Shown piece after piece: positions 46,371 through 57,365 of a DNA stretch of 64,000 bases. The stretch is from positions 16,903,592 to 16,967,591 of the forward strand of contig CM070905.1 in assembly GCA_036417435.1 (NCBI GenBank), read 5' to 3'. The notes below the pieces were generated by a model. It did not search any database. It saw nothing but the letters and a program-made list of their open reading frames with translations, and had not been told where the DNA came from. Position 1 is the stretch's first letter. Each line of letters starts with the position of its first letter. This stretch comes from Inia geoffrensis (Eukaryota > Chordata > Mammalia > Artiodactyla > Iniidae). The position numbers and the translations under genes are program-made.

Positions 46371-49135
46371 ATGAAGGAAACGATAGCAAAGATCAATAAA
46401 ACTAAAAGCTGGTTCTTTGAGAAGACAAACAAAATTGATAAACCATTAGCCAGACTCATCAAGAAACAAAGGGAGAAGACTGAAATCAATAGAATTAGAA
46501 ATGAAAAAGGAGAAGTAACAAATGACACTGCAGAAATACAAAAGACCATGAGAGATTACAACAAGCAACGCTATGCCAATAAAATGGACAACCTGGAAGA
46601 AATGGACAAATTCTTAGAAAGGCACAACCTGCCAAGACTGAATCAGGAAGAAATAGAAAATATGAACAGACCAATCACAAGCACTGAAATTGAAACTGTG
46701 ATTAAAAATCTTCCAACAAACAAAAGCCCAGGACCAGATGGCTTCACAGGTGAATTCTATCAAACATTTAGAGAAGAGCTAACACATATCCTTCTCAAAC
46801 TCTTCCAAAATATAGCAGACGGAGGAACACTCCCAAACTCATTCTACGAGGCCATCATCACCTTGATACCAAAACCAGACAAGGATGTCACAAAGAAAGA
46901 AAACTACAGGCCAATATCACTGATGAAAATAGATGCAAAAATCCTCAACAAAACACTAGCAAACAGAATCCAACAGCACATTAAAAGGATCATACACCAT
47001 GATCAAGTGGGGTTTATTCCAGGAATGCAAGGATTCTTCAGTATACACAAATCAATCAATGTGATAAACCATATTAACAAACTGAAGGAGAAAAACTATA
47101 CGATCATCTCAATAGATGCAGAGAAAGCTTTTGACAAAATTCAACATCCATTTATGATAAAAACCCTGCAGAAAGTAGGCATAGAGGGAACTTTCCTCAA
47201 CATAATAAAGGCCATATATGACAAACCCACAGCCAACATCGTCCTCAATGGTGAAAAACTGCAAGCATTTCCACTAAGATCAGGAACAAGACAAGGTTTC
47301 CCACTCTCACCACTCTTACTCAACATAGTTTTGGAAGTTTTAGCCACAGCAATCACAGAAGAAAAGGAAATAAAAGGAATCCAAATCGGAAAAGAAGAAG
47401 TAAAGCTGTCACTGTTTGCAGATGACATGATACTATACATAGAGAATCCTAAAGATGCTACCAGAAAACTACTAGAGCTAATCAATGAATTTGGTAAAGT
47501 AGAAGGATACAAAATTAATGCACAGAAATCTCTGGCATTCCTATACACTAATGATGAAAAATCTGAAAGTGAGATTAAGAAAACACTCCCATTTACCACT
47601 GCAACAAAAAGAATAAAATACTTAGGGATAAAACTACCTAAGGACACAAAAGACCTGTATGCAAAATTATAAGACACTGATGAAAGAAATTAAAGATGAT
47701 AAAAAGAGATGGAGAGATATACCATGTTCTTGGATTGGAAGAATCAACACTGTGAAAATGACTCTACTACCCAAAGCAATCTACAGATTCAATGCAATCC
47801 CTATCAAACTACCACTGGCATTTTTCACAGAACTAGGACAAAAAATTTCATAATTTGTATGGAAACACAAAAGACCCCGAATAGCCAAAGCAATCTTGAG
47901 AACGAAAAACAGAGCTGGAGGAATCAGGCTCCCTGACTTCAGACTATACTACAAAGCAACAGTAATCAAGAAAGTATGGTACTGGCACAAAAACAGAAAG
48001 ATAGATCAATGGAACAGGATAGAAAGCCCAGAGATAAACTCATGCACATATGGACACCTTATCTTTGATAAAGCAGGCAGGAATGTACAGTGAAGAAAGT
48101 ACAGCCTCTTCAATAAGTGGTGCTGGGCAAACTGGACAGGTACATGTAAAAGTATGAGACTAGATCACTCCCTAACACCATACACAAAAATATGCTCAAA
48201 ATGGATTAAAGACCTAAATGTAAGGCCAGACACCATCAAACTCTTAGAGGAAAACATAGGCAGAACACTCTATGACATGCATTGCAGCAAGATCCTTTCT
48301 GACCCCTCCTAGAGAAATGGAAACAAAACCAAAAATAAACAAATGGGACCTAATGAAATTTCAAAGCTTTTGCACAGCAAATGAAACCATAAACAAGTAC
48401 AAAAGACAACCCTCAGAATGGGAGAAAATATTTGCAAATGAAGCAACTGACATAGGATTAATCTCCAAAATTTATAAGCAGCTCATGCAGCTCAATAACA
48501 AAAAGACAAACGACCCAATCCAAAAATGGGCAGAAGACCCAAATAGACATTTCTCCAAAGAAGGTATACAGACTGCCAACAAACACATGAAAGAATGCTC
48601 AACATCATTAATCATTATAGAAATGCAAATCAAAACTACAATGAGATATCATCTCACACCAGTCAGAATGGCCATCATCAAAAAGACTAGAAACAATAAA
48701 TGCTGGAGAGAGTGTGGAGAAAAGGGAACAGTCTTGCACTGCTGGTGGGAATGTGAATTGGTTCAGCCACTGTGGAGAACAGTATGGAGGTTCCTTAAAA
48801 AACTACAAATAGAACTACCATATGACCCAGCAATCCCACTACTGGGCATATACCCCGAAGAAACCATAATTCAAAAAGAGTCATGTACCAAAATGTTCAT
48901 TGCAGCTCTATTTACAGTAGCCAGGAGATGGAAACAACCTAAGTGTCCATCATATGATGAATGGATAAAGAAGATGTGGCACATATATACAATGGAATAT
49001 TACTCAGCCATAAAAAGAAACGAAATTGAGCTATTTGTAATGAGGTGGATAGACCTAAAGTCTGTCAAACAGCGTGAAGTAAGTCAGAAAGAGAAAGACA
49101 AATACTGTATGGTTACACATATATATGGAATTTAA
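46371..49135 (+). pseudogene. L1 ORF2 pseudogene, RT domain open for 433 codons
   Basis: The longest L1 frame here, 46371-47672 (433 codons), holds most of the reverse transcriptase domain. Its catalytic F-A-D-D is at residues 349-352 (47415-47426). A small deletion near 47665 shifts the frame relative to the sister copy, which reads GCAGAAAATT where this one reads GCAAAATT. Later pieces are 47659-47853, 47896-48093 and 48272-49135. The last includes the C-terminal Cys-rich motif (C-x3-C-x7-H-x4-C). The endonuclease is missing through 5' truncation. It could give at most a partial RT if transcribed; no promoter is seen. Confidence 0.92.
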
Positions 49136-49625
49136 GAAAAAAAAGTGTCATGAAGAACCTAGGGGAAAGACAGGAATAAAGACACAGACCTACTAGAGAA
49201 TGGACTTGAGGATATGGGGAGGGGGAAGGGTAAGCTGTGACAAAGCGAGAGAGAGGCATGGACATATATACACTACCAAACGTAAGGTAGATCGCTAGTG
49301 GGAAGCAGCCGCATAGCACAGGGAGATCAGCTCGGTGCTTTGTGACCACCTAGAGGGGTGGGATAGGGAGGGTGGGAGGGAGGGAGATGCAAGAGGGAAG
49401 AGTTATGTGAACATATGTATATGTATAACTGATTCATTTTGTTATAAAGCAGAAACTAACACACCATTGTAAAGCAGTTATATTCTAATAAAGAAGTAAA
49501 TAAAAAAGAAAAAGATACAAGGCAATAAAATTTTTAAATAAAAATCACTCAAACCGCCCCCCACCCCCAAAAAAAAACAAAAATAGAACTCAGGCCTACC
49601 GGACCTCCTGAATCACAATCTGCAC

Positions 49626-49854
49626 TTTTTTTGTTTTTTTTTTTGTTTGTTTGTTTGTTTTGCGGTACGCGGGCCTCTCACTGCTGTGGCCTCTCCCGCT
49701 GCGGAGCACAGGCTCCAGGCATGCTGGCTCAGCGGCCATGGCTCACGGGCCCAGCCGCTCCGCGGCATGTGGGATCTTTCCGGACCGGGGCACGAACCCG
49801 TGTCCCCTGCATCAGCAGGCGGACTCTCAACCACTGTGCCACCAAGGAAGCCCT
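49626..49854 (-). mobile_element. CHR-type SINE nested in the transduced segment
   Basis: Minus-strand odontocete SINE with a T tract mutated to (TTTG)n at 49632-49660. The TSD is ACAATCTGCAC at 49615-49625 and 49855-49865, a perfect 11 bp. It post-dates the transcript that was transduced, or was already at the source locus. Confidence 0.95.
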
Positions 49855-49978
49855 ACAATCTGCACATTTACAATCTCCCCCGTGTACTTGTGTACCCATG
49901 AATAGTTTAAAGGTACATTTCTACCTCGATATGTCTTTTCTGTCTGATAAATACACACATTTTATCCAATTTGATATA

Positions 49979-49984
49979 AATAAA
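49979..49984 (+). terminator. Polyadenylation signal used by the L1 read-through transcript
   Basis: AATAAA 15 nt before the terminal A run, at the standard cleavage distance. It explains why the L1 transcript ended here and not at its own signal (49487-49492). Confidence 0.8.
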
Positions 49985-50013
49985 ACACTCAAAAATGCAA
50001 AAAAAAGTGACGA

Positions 50014-50285
50014 TTCAACCAACATTCTTAAGCACTGTAGCTACTAGCTTACACTGTAGCTTTCTCGAAGAGCAAAATCATCAAAAAATAACAACAAAAT
50101 CCACTCTGTAAAGGTCATAGATGAATGGAAAGGAGAACCACAATGTGTAAAAATGGAAACATGAATTAAATACTATAAATGATCAAGGAAAGAAACACTT
50201 TATGTAGAGAAAACAGGACTGTCTATCCAAAGGAAGTGTCATGCAAACTGGTATGCAAGGATGAGTGGGCAATGCCCTGAACGAA
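50014..50285. other. Unassigned DNA
   Basis: No recognised gene or repeat downstream of the L1. Confidence 0.4.
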
Positions 50286-50287
50286 AT

Positions 50288-50515
50288 GGTGCCACAGCAG
50301 CTAATGTTTAACTAACTAACATCTACTTGCTGGGCACTGTTCCAAATGCTTTATAAATATATATTAACTTACTTAATTTTCACATCATCCTAAGAGGTAG
50401 GAACTCTACTTTACAGATGGGAATATACAGAGGTGAAAAAATAACTTGTCCAAGGCCACAAGCTGGAAGTAAACGTTTAGAAGTTTGAATAGGAACTCTG
50501 GAAACCCGTGCTTCT
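50288..50515 (-). mobile_element. MIR SINE, antisense, near full length
   Basis: 'acttgctgggcactgttcca', 'atcatcctaagaggtaggaa', 'ctttacagatgggaatatac', 'cttgtccaaggccacaagct' follow MIR complement order. Confidence 0.85.
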
Positions 50516-50870
50516 AACTGCTTTGCAGCAGCAGTAAAGAAAACACCACCACCTGAAAGAGTGTGGTCTCCTCTGGAGAAGGCAAGCATCAGAGCATGGC
50601 TGAAGAGTGAGAGGTGAGGCTGGGATGGTAGCAGAGACTAGAGTGTCATTCCATAAACGATGTTTGGATTGATTAAGTGGGGAGCCATTGGAACAGTTTA
50701 AGGTATTGAGTCACCATAAGATTTTTATTTAGAAAAACCACATTGGCAGCAGTTGGGGTAGGGGGTAATGACACAAGAGGGGAACCTAAAATAATAGACA
50801 AGGTAAGAAATGATTAGGCCTCCTTCACTAAAGCAGTGAGGATAGGGGTGAAGAGGAGTAGAGGCTAGAG
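50516..50870. other. Unassigned DNA
   Basis: Purine-rich but no gene. 50580-50720 reads like an old interspersed repeat I cannot name. Confidence 0.35.
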
Positions 50871-50874
50871 AAGG

Positions 50875-51058
50875 AGTTCACAAAATCCAGGCAGGAGAGT
50901 GGCATCAGCATCGCTTGGAACCTCATAGAAATGCATACCTTCAAGCTCTGCCCTAGACATTTGCATCCAAAGTTCTGAGAGTAGGGCCCAAAAATCTGAG
51001 TTTTACTGATCCTTTTGAGTCATCCTGGTTCTCACAAAAGTTTAAAAACCACAGGCTT
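50875..51058. mobile_element. MER5-like hAT element (first of a pair)
   Basis: 'gtggcatcagcatcgcttgg', 'cctcatagaaatgcatacct', 'agggcccaaaaatctgagtt', then 'aaaagtttaaaaaccacagg' as the far end. Near full length. Confidence 0.75.
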
Positions 51059-51235
51059 AGGGGAATCAGTTTTAACCCAGGGTCCATGTTAGACTTACCT
51101 GGAAGGTACTCAAGATTCATTGCCCCACCACCCATGCATTCTAATTTAGTAGGTCTGGTGCAGTGCTCCAGCATGTGAATTTCTGAAAAGCTCCCTGAGA
51201 AATGCTGATACATCCCCTGATTAAGAACAACTGAA
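51059..51235. mobile_element. MER5-like hAT element (second of a pair)
   Basis: 'gacttacctggaaggtactc', 'ttctaatttagtaggtctgg', 'atgtgaatttctgaaaagct', 'cctgattaagaacaactga'. It directly abuts the preceding copy. Confidence 0.7.
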
Positions 51236-51813
51236 ATAGAAAATGGAATCTGATCTGGTTCTTTACTCCTCCATAAGTAGATACATGCGCACCTTGCAAA
51301 CAGGGTATTCTCTGCTTCAGAAAATTCTAAAAGAGTAACTTGCTGATGTCTGCCTGTGAGACTATCTCTAAGTCTAAATCTTTACCTGGGGATGCCCTTT
51401 CGTGTCTGCCTATGTGCATAGGGATGATCCTGCCCTCTATTTCACATGCAATAGGACCTTTTGATGTTTGAAATTCATCCAGCAAATAAAAACAGGGAAA
51501 GTGGCACATCTACTGTTTATTTCTGAAATGCATCAGATAATGGTTTCAGAGTGAATGATTCAGTCCCTAATAATAACACTGTATAAGCTAGTGAATCCAA
51601 TTTAATCTGAATTCTTGGGAATATTCAAACAGTTTTATACTTGTCAGTACTGAAATTTAAAAAGCAAACAAATCAGCAACAGAAGAGAGGCAGGCAGCTG
51701 TACAAAGCTCAGCTCCATGGTGGCCTCATTTCATACCTGTCTCCCTTCATCACCAGACTCATCTTTCAGTGCTTCCTTAGACCATTTGGGTCTCTTTCTT
51801 CTAGGCTTGTACC
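51236..51813. other. Unassigned DNA
   Basis: No recognised gene or repeat. Confidence 0.4.
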
Positions 51814-51822
51814 ACTGTTTAC

Positions 51823-52041
51823 CTTTTTTTTTTTTTTTTTTTTTTTTTGCGGTATGCGGGCCTCTCACTGCTGTGGCCTCTCCCGTTGCGGAGCACAGGC
51901 TCCGGACGCGCAGGCTCAGCGGCCATGCCTCACGGGCCCAGCAGCTCCGCGGCATGTGGGATCTTCCCGGACCGGGGCACAAACCCGTGTCCCCTGCATC
52001 GGCAGGCGGACTCTCAACCACTGCACCACCAGGGAAGCCCT
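51823..52041 (-). mobile_element. CHR-type SINE (odontocete form)
   Basis: Minus-strand full-length SINE with a ~26-T tract at 51824-51848. The TSD is ACTGTTTAC at 51814-51822 and 52042-52050. Its long pure tail and few substitutions suggest a young insertion. The 69-200-codon ORFs across it are shadows. Confidence 0.95.
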
Positions 52042-52129
52042 ACTGTTTACTCTTGAAACAGGCAGACGTAACTACATATGCAGACATTCCCTGTGGTTGG
52101 TGAAAATTTCAGAAGCCGTACTACCCCGG

Positions 52130-52240
52130 GGCACACTCTTCACCCTCAGTACCATCCTACCAGTTTTGGCACAAAGTCCAAACTCCTTAGCATGGCTTAT
52201 AATAGTCCATCACGTAATTTATCATCCAACTCAAAGGATT
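52130..52240. mobile_element. L2-like fragment
   Basis: 'cacaaagtccaaactcctta', 'gcatggcttataatagtcca' and 'cgtaatttatcatccaactc' resemble the L2 ORF region. Short; strand not assigned. Confidence 0.45.
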
Positions 52241-52424
52241 TGAGAAGAATCAGCGGTGCTAATAGTAATTACCATGGGATAACTGGGCGACCTGTGATAG
52301 CCCCAGGCAAATAGGAATCTCCATCAGCCTCCACACCTGGCAGTTCATGATCTAGTTACATAACCAGCACTTAATCAATGTCTACCTTCTAACACATATT
52401 ATTTCTAATCAGTATGAAAGTTCT

Positions 52425-52565
52425 GCAATTCTTTATTATTACCCTTATTTTACATATGAGGAAATGCAAAGAAATTCGATAGCTTGCAGGACATTTTACA
52501 AACAGGAAAAGGCAGAATCAGAAGTGAAATCCTGATCTGTTTGGTTTCTGTATCCAAACTTTTCC
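52425..52565 (-). mobile_element. MIR SINE fragment, antisense
   Basis: 'acccttattttacatatgag', 'gaaatgcaaagaaattcgat', 'agtgaaatcctgatctgttt' follow MIR complement order. Confidence 0.65.
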
Positions 52566-53220
52566 TCAGGTGGGTGTTTTTTCTAACAAGTAGTAACTTT
52601 CTAAAATAGAATCAACAAGGAGTTATTCAAATCCCCATGTATACCAGAACCTGTTTTTTTAAGCTATATGTTAATAGCTCTCTTCCTGAAGAACAAATCC
52701 TTCATAACGAAACTCAAAAAAAATTGCAACAGAAGTATATAAAGTCAATAATATAAGTTCCCCTCTGCCCCTACTCTCAATCGACCCAATCCCCGTCCCA
52801 AAGGTCAACTCTCTGGGCAAAATCCTGTTTATATTTCCAAAAGTTTTTAAAATGAAAACATAAATGTGGGTTTCTCTTTTTTCCCATGTAACTTGGAATA
52901 TACTATACAAAGAACTCTCTTAACAACACTCCATTAAGAAATATGGATAATTTTTAAACCAAAGATATAAAGTACTTTCCCATATAAATCTGCTGACAAA
53001 CAACAAACATTCACATTAATTCCTTAATTAAAGACTAAGAGACACTTAGCAATAAACTCATGAGAGTGGAAGGAACAAAATATATGTCATGCTTAGTAAA
53101 TTTTGTTACTGTGGTTGGCACCTTCAAAGAGTTCAAAATATAATCATTGAAGGCTGAGCCTGTTATGTGGAGGTTGAAGTATACATCTTTGACTCCTGGG
53201 AGCGGGTCAAGCCCCATGAA
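52566..53220. other. Unassigned DNA
   Basis: No recognised gene or repeat. Confidence 0.4.
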
Positions 53221-53222
53221 GC

Positions 53223-53320
53223 CCCAACTCTGCCACAAATAACCTGGGTCACCACACTATTACTCACCTGAGTCTCAGCTTTCCAAGTACAAAATCAAAG
53301 AGTTTGACTTCATAAAGCTA
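53223..53320 (+). mobile_element. MIR SINE fragment
   Basis: 'ccaactctgccacaaataac', 'ctgggtcaccacactattac', 'gagtctcagctttccaagta' follow the MIR core. Confidence 0.65.
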
Positions 53321-53762
53321 AAACCCCATGTATCTAGATGATGTTAATGCACCAGCAACACCAAACAGGGCCCTCCTTCAATCTCCCTCTTTCTCTGCAG
53401 GAGTACATTAGACAAACATCACCACCCTCTCTTGCCTACCAGCTGGGCCATTTTCCCCAAGAGAGAGAGAAAATAGACATCCAAAAGAAAAACCTGCTGC
53501 AGAACTACTGAACTGTGGATGGGAGATCATTGCTCCCCTCACCCTACTAACTACTGTGCCTGCTCTCACAAAGATTCACATCTAGAGGGAGAAGAGAAAT
53601 ACAGTTTTCATGATGGTTGGATCTTTTCCACTCCTAAAGTTTCCTTCTTGTGAAGGGAGGTCAAAATAATATAACCTGTGGGCATTCTCCACCTGTTTAC
53701 TCATTAGGGAGGTCCTTACATGTTTGGTAAGTCTGGGAAGAATAACTGAGTATGTTTATTAT
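53321..53762. other. Unassigned DNA
   Basis: No recognised gene or repeat. Confidence 0.4.
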
Positions 53763-53764
53763 TG

Positions 53765-54135
53765 TGCTTAGGCTGCTATAACAAAATACCATAAACTGGG
53801 TAGCTTAAACAGCAGACGTTTCTCACAGTTCTGGAGGCTGGGAAATCCAAGGTCAAGGTGCCTGCCTATTCTATTCAGTTCTTGGAGAGAGCTCTTCTCT
53901 TGACTTGCAAATGGCTGCCTTCTCACTATGTCCTTACCGTCCTTACATGGCAGAGAGAGAAAAGAGAATACAGACTCACTTATGTCTCTTCTCTTCAGAG
54001 TATCTCCCCTCCCCATGGCCTTATCTGAACTTAATTATTTCCCAAAGACCGCATCTCCAAATGCCATTACACTCGGGGTTAGGGCATCAACATGTGAATT
54101 CTGAGCGGGGGTACAGCTCAGTCTATAGCAGTATG
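53765..54135 (-). mobile_element. MaLR LTR (MLT1-type), antisense solo LTR
   Basis: 'taggctgctataacaaaata', 'ccataaactgggtagcttaa', 'tctcacagttctggaggctg', 'ctcactatgtccttaccgtc', then 'atcaacatgtgaattctgag'. It is the same class as the 5.67-kb copy. 'ccgtccttacatggcag' shows a small local duplication of TCCTTAC. Confidence 0.85.
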
Positions 54136-54490
54136 CTCAGCTCTGTCCTTTTTCTTATCTTGGGAGTAAACCTGCCCACCAGAAATCATGAGGCATCTTG
54201 TGTCCATCTACACTGTAAGCCTCGCTGGGCCAAGGGGGATAGGTTACCTGATTTCTTGAGTTTGGTATGGGCATTTCCATTTTTTTCATAGAAAAGCCAA
54301 GTACTTTATGCTGGTCTTTATCTACAGTAAAAGTGATATCCTGGACATACTGTACTTTCTGTTGTCCTATTAACCAGTACCAACAATTCTCCCTCCCTCC
54401 AACACATATAGGATTGTGAATGTCTTTAGCCATATGCTCCAACTGAGGAACAGTTGGTTCTTTGAGAGTATTTTTCCCTCCCTATGAGTA
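54136..54490. other. Unassigned DNA
   Basis: No recognised gene or repeat. Confidence 0.4.
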
Positions 54491-54492
54491 CA

Positions 54493-54526
<34 letters not shown>
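54491..54526 (+). repeat. (TG)n microsatellite
   Basis: CACACGTG followed by about 15 TG units. CA then TG gives a small palindromic start. Confidence 0.95.
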
Positions 54527-54527
<1 letters not shown>

Positions 54528-54552
54528 ACTGGAGGGAGAACTGGTGGTAGTG

Positions 54553-54576
54553 GTTCATCCATAAGTTCATCCATAA
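54553..54576 (+). repeat. 12-bp tandem duplication
   Basis: GTTCATCCATAA occurs twice head to tail (54553-54564, 54565-54576). Confidence 0.9.
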
Positions 54577-56215
54577 CTATACTTGGCTAGTATTCTGCAC
54601 ACACGCCACAGGCACTCATGGGCGTCTATCCGACTGTGCAGCACGCGCTTGCCTTTCATGTAACACGTCCTCCTCAACACATGCTTCTTTAGAAATGAGA
54701 GACTCTGTGCATGACTCACCAACATTCAAGAGTAAGGTCACTGGTAGAAAAACCAAGTAAGCAAGGCACACCTCCTTCAAAGAAAGGACACAGCCACCAA
54801 GAGGAATTCAAAGGGTCAATCCTATCAGTAAGAACATGTTCAGGCAAAAGTCACAGAAAAAAAACCTTCACATAATAGGTTAAGGAATTTGGAAATATTT
54901 TAATCTCAAATAATGAGATAGCAGGGACAGCTCCAGGATTGATTTGTTCAAGTGGTTCCTTTACATATCAAGAATTCAAGATTTTTTTTTTTACTCTGTC
55001 ATCAATAATGTGTCAGTCACTCAAGGTAGCTTCCCCCATGGTCACTAAGGGATTACCACTGCTCCAGGCATCTCATCCATGGAAACATGACAAGATTTAG
55101 TGGGAAAGAGGGGCACATCTCTTCCTATGTGTCCTTTTTTAAGAATAATAAATCCTTCACCGAAAGTCCCCCAGCCAATTCCTTACATTTCAGGAGCCAG
55201 GACTTGTTCATATTCCCCTCCCTAAACCTATCAGTGGAAAGAAAGGTAATGATACTAGTATGATTCACTTTGGAAAATCAGGTGTTATGCCTGAGTTACA
55301 ATGGAAAATCAAGACTAAACCAGCAAGGAAGGAGGAAAGCCTATCAGGCTGGTAACCAGTAGTGTCCGTTACACTTACCAGTCAGGACTGATGGACAATG
55401 CAAGAATATGCTCTTCTTGGTAGAATGTAGGATCACTTCTCATATCCAACTAAAGTCACCCATCCCCTGATGTGCACTCAGGGACTTCAAGGAAGATAGC
55501 AGACAGGGACTAAAACATGTGGGATGTTATCAGCAGCATCAGCGTATTGAGATAGGAAGGTTGTGATCACATTTAATTAAATTATGTAAGTCTTTTCCCA
55601 AATGGCTGGTGCTCTTGTTTCCTTTCATAAATGGATGAAATGAACAAATAAATTATAGGACTACTCAAATTCCATTCCTTGGGAGCTGTCACATAGTCCT
55701 TGCCAATGAATGCAGAGGGGCAGATATAGACCACTGACCTTAATAGAATTTCAGACAGACAGTAGCCCGGCCTGCTTATCCTAAGGTTTAAATTAGATGT
55801 GCTCTGCCAACATGAGAGAATCAGTTTGCTGTTCTGACAGCCTCTTTGCTGCAGCCGTTTATGTACAATATACACAATTATTCAAAAAGTGTTGGCAGTG
55901 ATGTTATTCATATTAATTAGATAAGAACCATCTGAGAATGCTAAAATTCATCTTATTTTCAGCTAACAATTAAGGACTGTTGCATAATAATCAGACTCTT
56001 TAAACATTTCATTTCCATTGACCATTTTAATTAAATTTAAATTGTAATAAAAATATAGGATGTTGCTGCCCTTTTTAAGCTATTAAGAGCCAACTTGTGG
56101 ATTGCTTGAACAGATAAAAAGAGACTGAGTTTCCAGGTAGTGTTCATGATCTATGGAAGGCAGAGTGATACGGTGTAAAAATGTGATATTCCATGAGAGA
56201 AGACATGAGTTTACG
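54577..56215. other. 1.6 kb unassigned DNA
   Basis: No gene. ORF 55582-55875 (minus, 97 codons) has no domain or codon pattern I trust. Confidence 0.4.
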
Positions 56216-56217
56216 TT

Positions 56218-56385
56218 TCATTTCTGCTACTAACTCTGTTTCTTATAGATGTCAATCAATTACTTTCAAACTGCTCATCTCTGAAATGGGGACGATATTA
56301 TCTGTTGCATAGGTTTGTTGTATAAAACACTCAGTGCAGTACCTAGCACATAGTAAGCACTTGAGGGTGACAGATATTAGTATTT
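56218..56385 (+). mobile_element. MIR SINE
   Basis: 'tctgctactaactctgtttc', 'actgctcatctctgaaatgg', 'tacctagcacatagtaagca'. Core and 3' end are clear, sense. Confidence 0.85.
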
Positions 56386-56545
56386 AATGGATACGAAATA
56401 ACTTGCATATATGTGCCGCTATTAGGCTAATTAATCTGAACCTAGAAACACAGGTGGCATTAACATTATTTTTATGGTCATGTAAATTAATTTTTAAATG
56501 TATAAGAATTCAGACCACAACATCCAAAAGATCAAACTTAGAATC

Positions 56546-56955
56546 TCCTGTGATGGCTAGTTTTATATGTTAACCTGGCTAGGATACTTACTGTGCCTAG
56601 ATACGTGGTCAAACATTATTCTGGGTGATTCTGTGAGGATGTTTTTGGATGAGATTCATATTTAAATCAGTGGACTCTGAGCAAAGTAGATTGCTCTACA
56701 TAATGTAGGTGGGCCTCATCCAATCAGCTGAAGGCCCAGACAGAACAAAAGACTGAGCTCCCCTGAGCAGGAGGAAACGCTGCCAATAGACAGCCTTCAT
56801 ACATGAACTGCAGCATCAGCTCTTCCTGGTTCCGCCAGCCCACCCTGAAGATTTTGGACTTGTCTCAATGATCACCTAAGCCAATTCCTTAAAATAAATC
56901 TCTATATACATGCACATCCTATTGGTTTGGTTTCTCTAGAACCCTAATATGCCTC
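56546..56955 (+). mobile_element. Old interspersed repeat, family not named
   Basis: A widespread placental repeat opening 'gatggctagttttatatgtt', with 'tgggcctcatccaatcagct' and 'taagccaattccttaaaata', closing 'cctattggtttggtttctct'. AATAAA lies at 56895-56900. I recognise the consensus but am not sure whether it is an LTR or a LINE end. About 410 bp. Confidence 0.7.
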
Positions 56956-57328
56956 CTCACACAAAAAAGTAGCATGTCATGTGTTAGACCACGACAGCAG
57001 TTAGCAGTTATGTTAGTATTATGACCCTTCATCTAGGTAGGTTCTCCTCCCACCAGGTATGTCCCCTGCCAGTGGAGAAAGGGCAAAGTAAACTCCATTC
57101 ACCTTCCTTGAAAACCAGAGCCAAAACCTACTACTCTCATTAATTCCCTTAATGAGGAAAATTTAGTCTTTGCAATACCAGAGGTTTAAAACCCTATTTA
57201 CCAATTTCCCCAAAATATATATCTACCTTCATAATATCCACTTATTTTACATCTATTTCAGAATTTATTCAGGCTTCATGTCAAAATGTATTCTCCAGCC
57301 TCTTAGCTTCTCTATTACCTCCTGTCCC

Positions 57329-57329
<1 letters not shown>
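56956..57329. other. Unassigned DNA
   Basis: No recognised gene or repeat. Confidence 0.4.

Positions 57330-57365
<36 letters not shown>
57330..57365 (+). repeat. (TATC)n microsatellite
   Basis: Nine TATC units without interruption. Likely length-polymorphic. Confidence 0.97.

Larger units (their letters stand above)
49516..49998 (+). other. 3'-transduced source-locus sequence
   Basis: Non-L1 sequence between the L1 tail and the terminal poly(A), inside the L1 TSD. Without the nested SINE and one TSD copy it is about 243 nt. It contains a C-rich patch (49555-49567) and ends with its own polyadenylation signal. It should match one other place in the same genome: the L1 source locus. Confidence 0.8.
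46232..50000 (+). mobile_element. 5'-truncated LINE-1 with 3' transduction and nested SINE
   Basis: One retrotransposition event. L1 46232-49515 starts in ORF2 between endonuclease and RT. It runs through the 3' UTR, its own AATAAA (49487-49492) and a degenerate A tail (49497-49515). Non-L1 sequence follows to 49998 with a second AATAAA (49979-49984), then an A run from 49999. The 13-bp TSD AAAAAAGTGACGA lies at 46219-46231 and 50001-50013, outside the extra segment. A SINE with its own TSD later inserted in that segment (49626-49854). The transduced part is therefore about 243 nt of the source locus. Confidence 0.92.

Noticed and set aside
46371..47672. 433-codon ORF as a host gene
   Set aside because: It is L1 reverse transcriptase (FADD motif) inside a truncated, frameshifted L1.
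51641..52243. 200-codon ORF
   Set aside because: It is open only because it crosses a poly(T) tract (a poly-Phe run) and a SINE. There is no domain.
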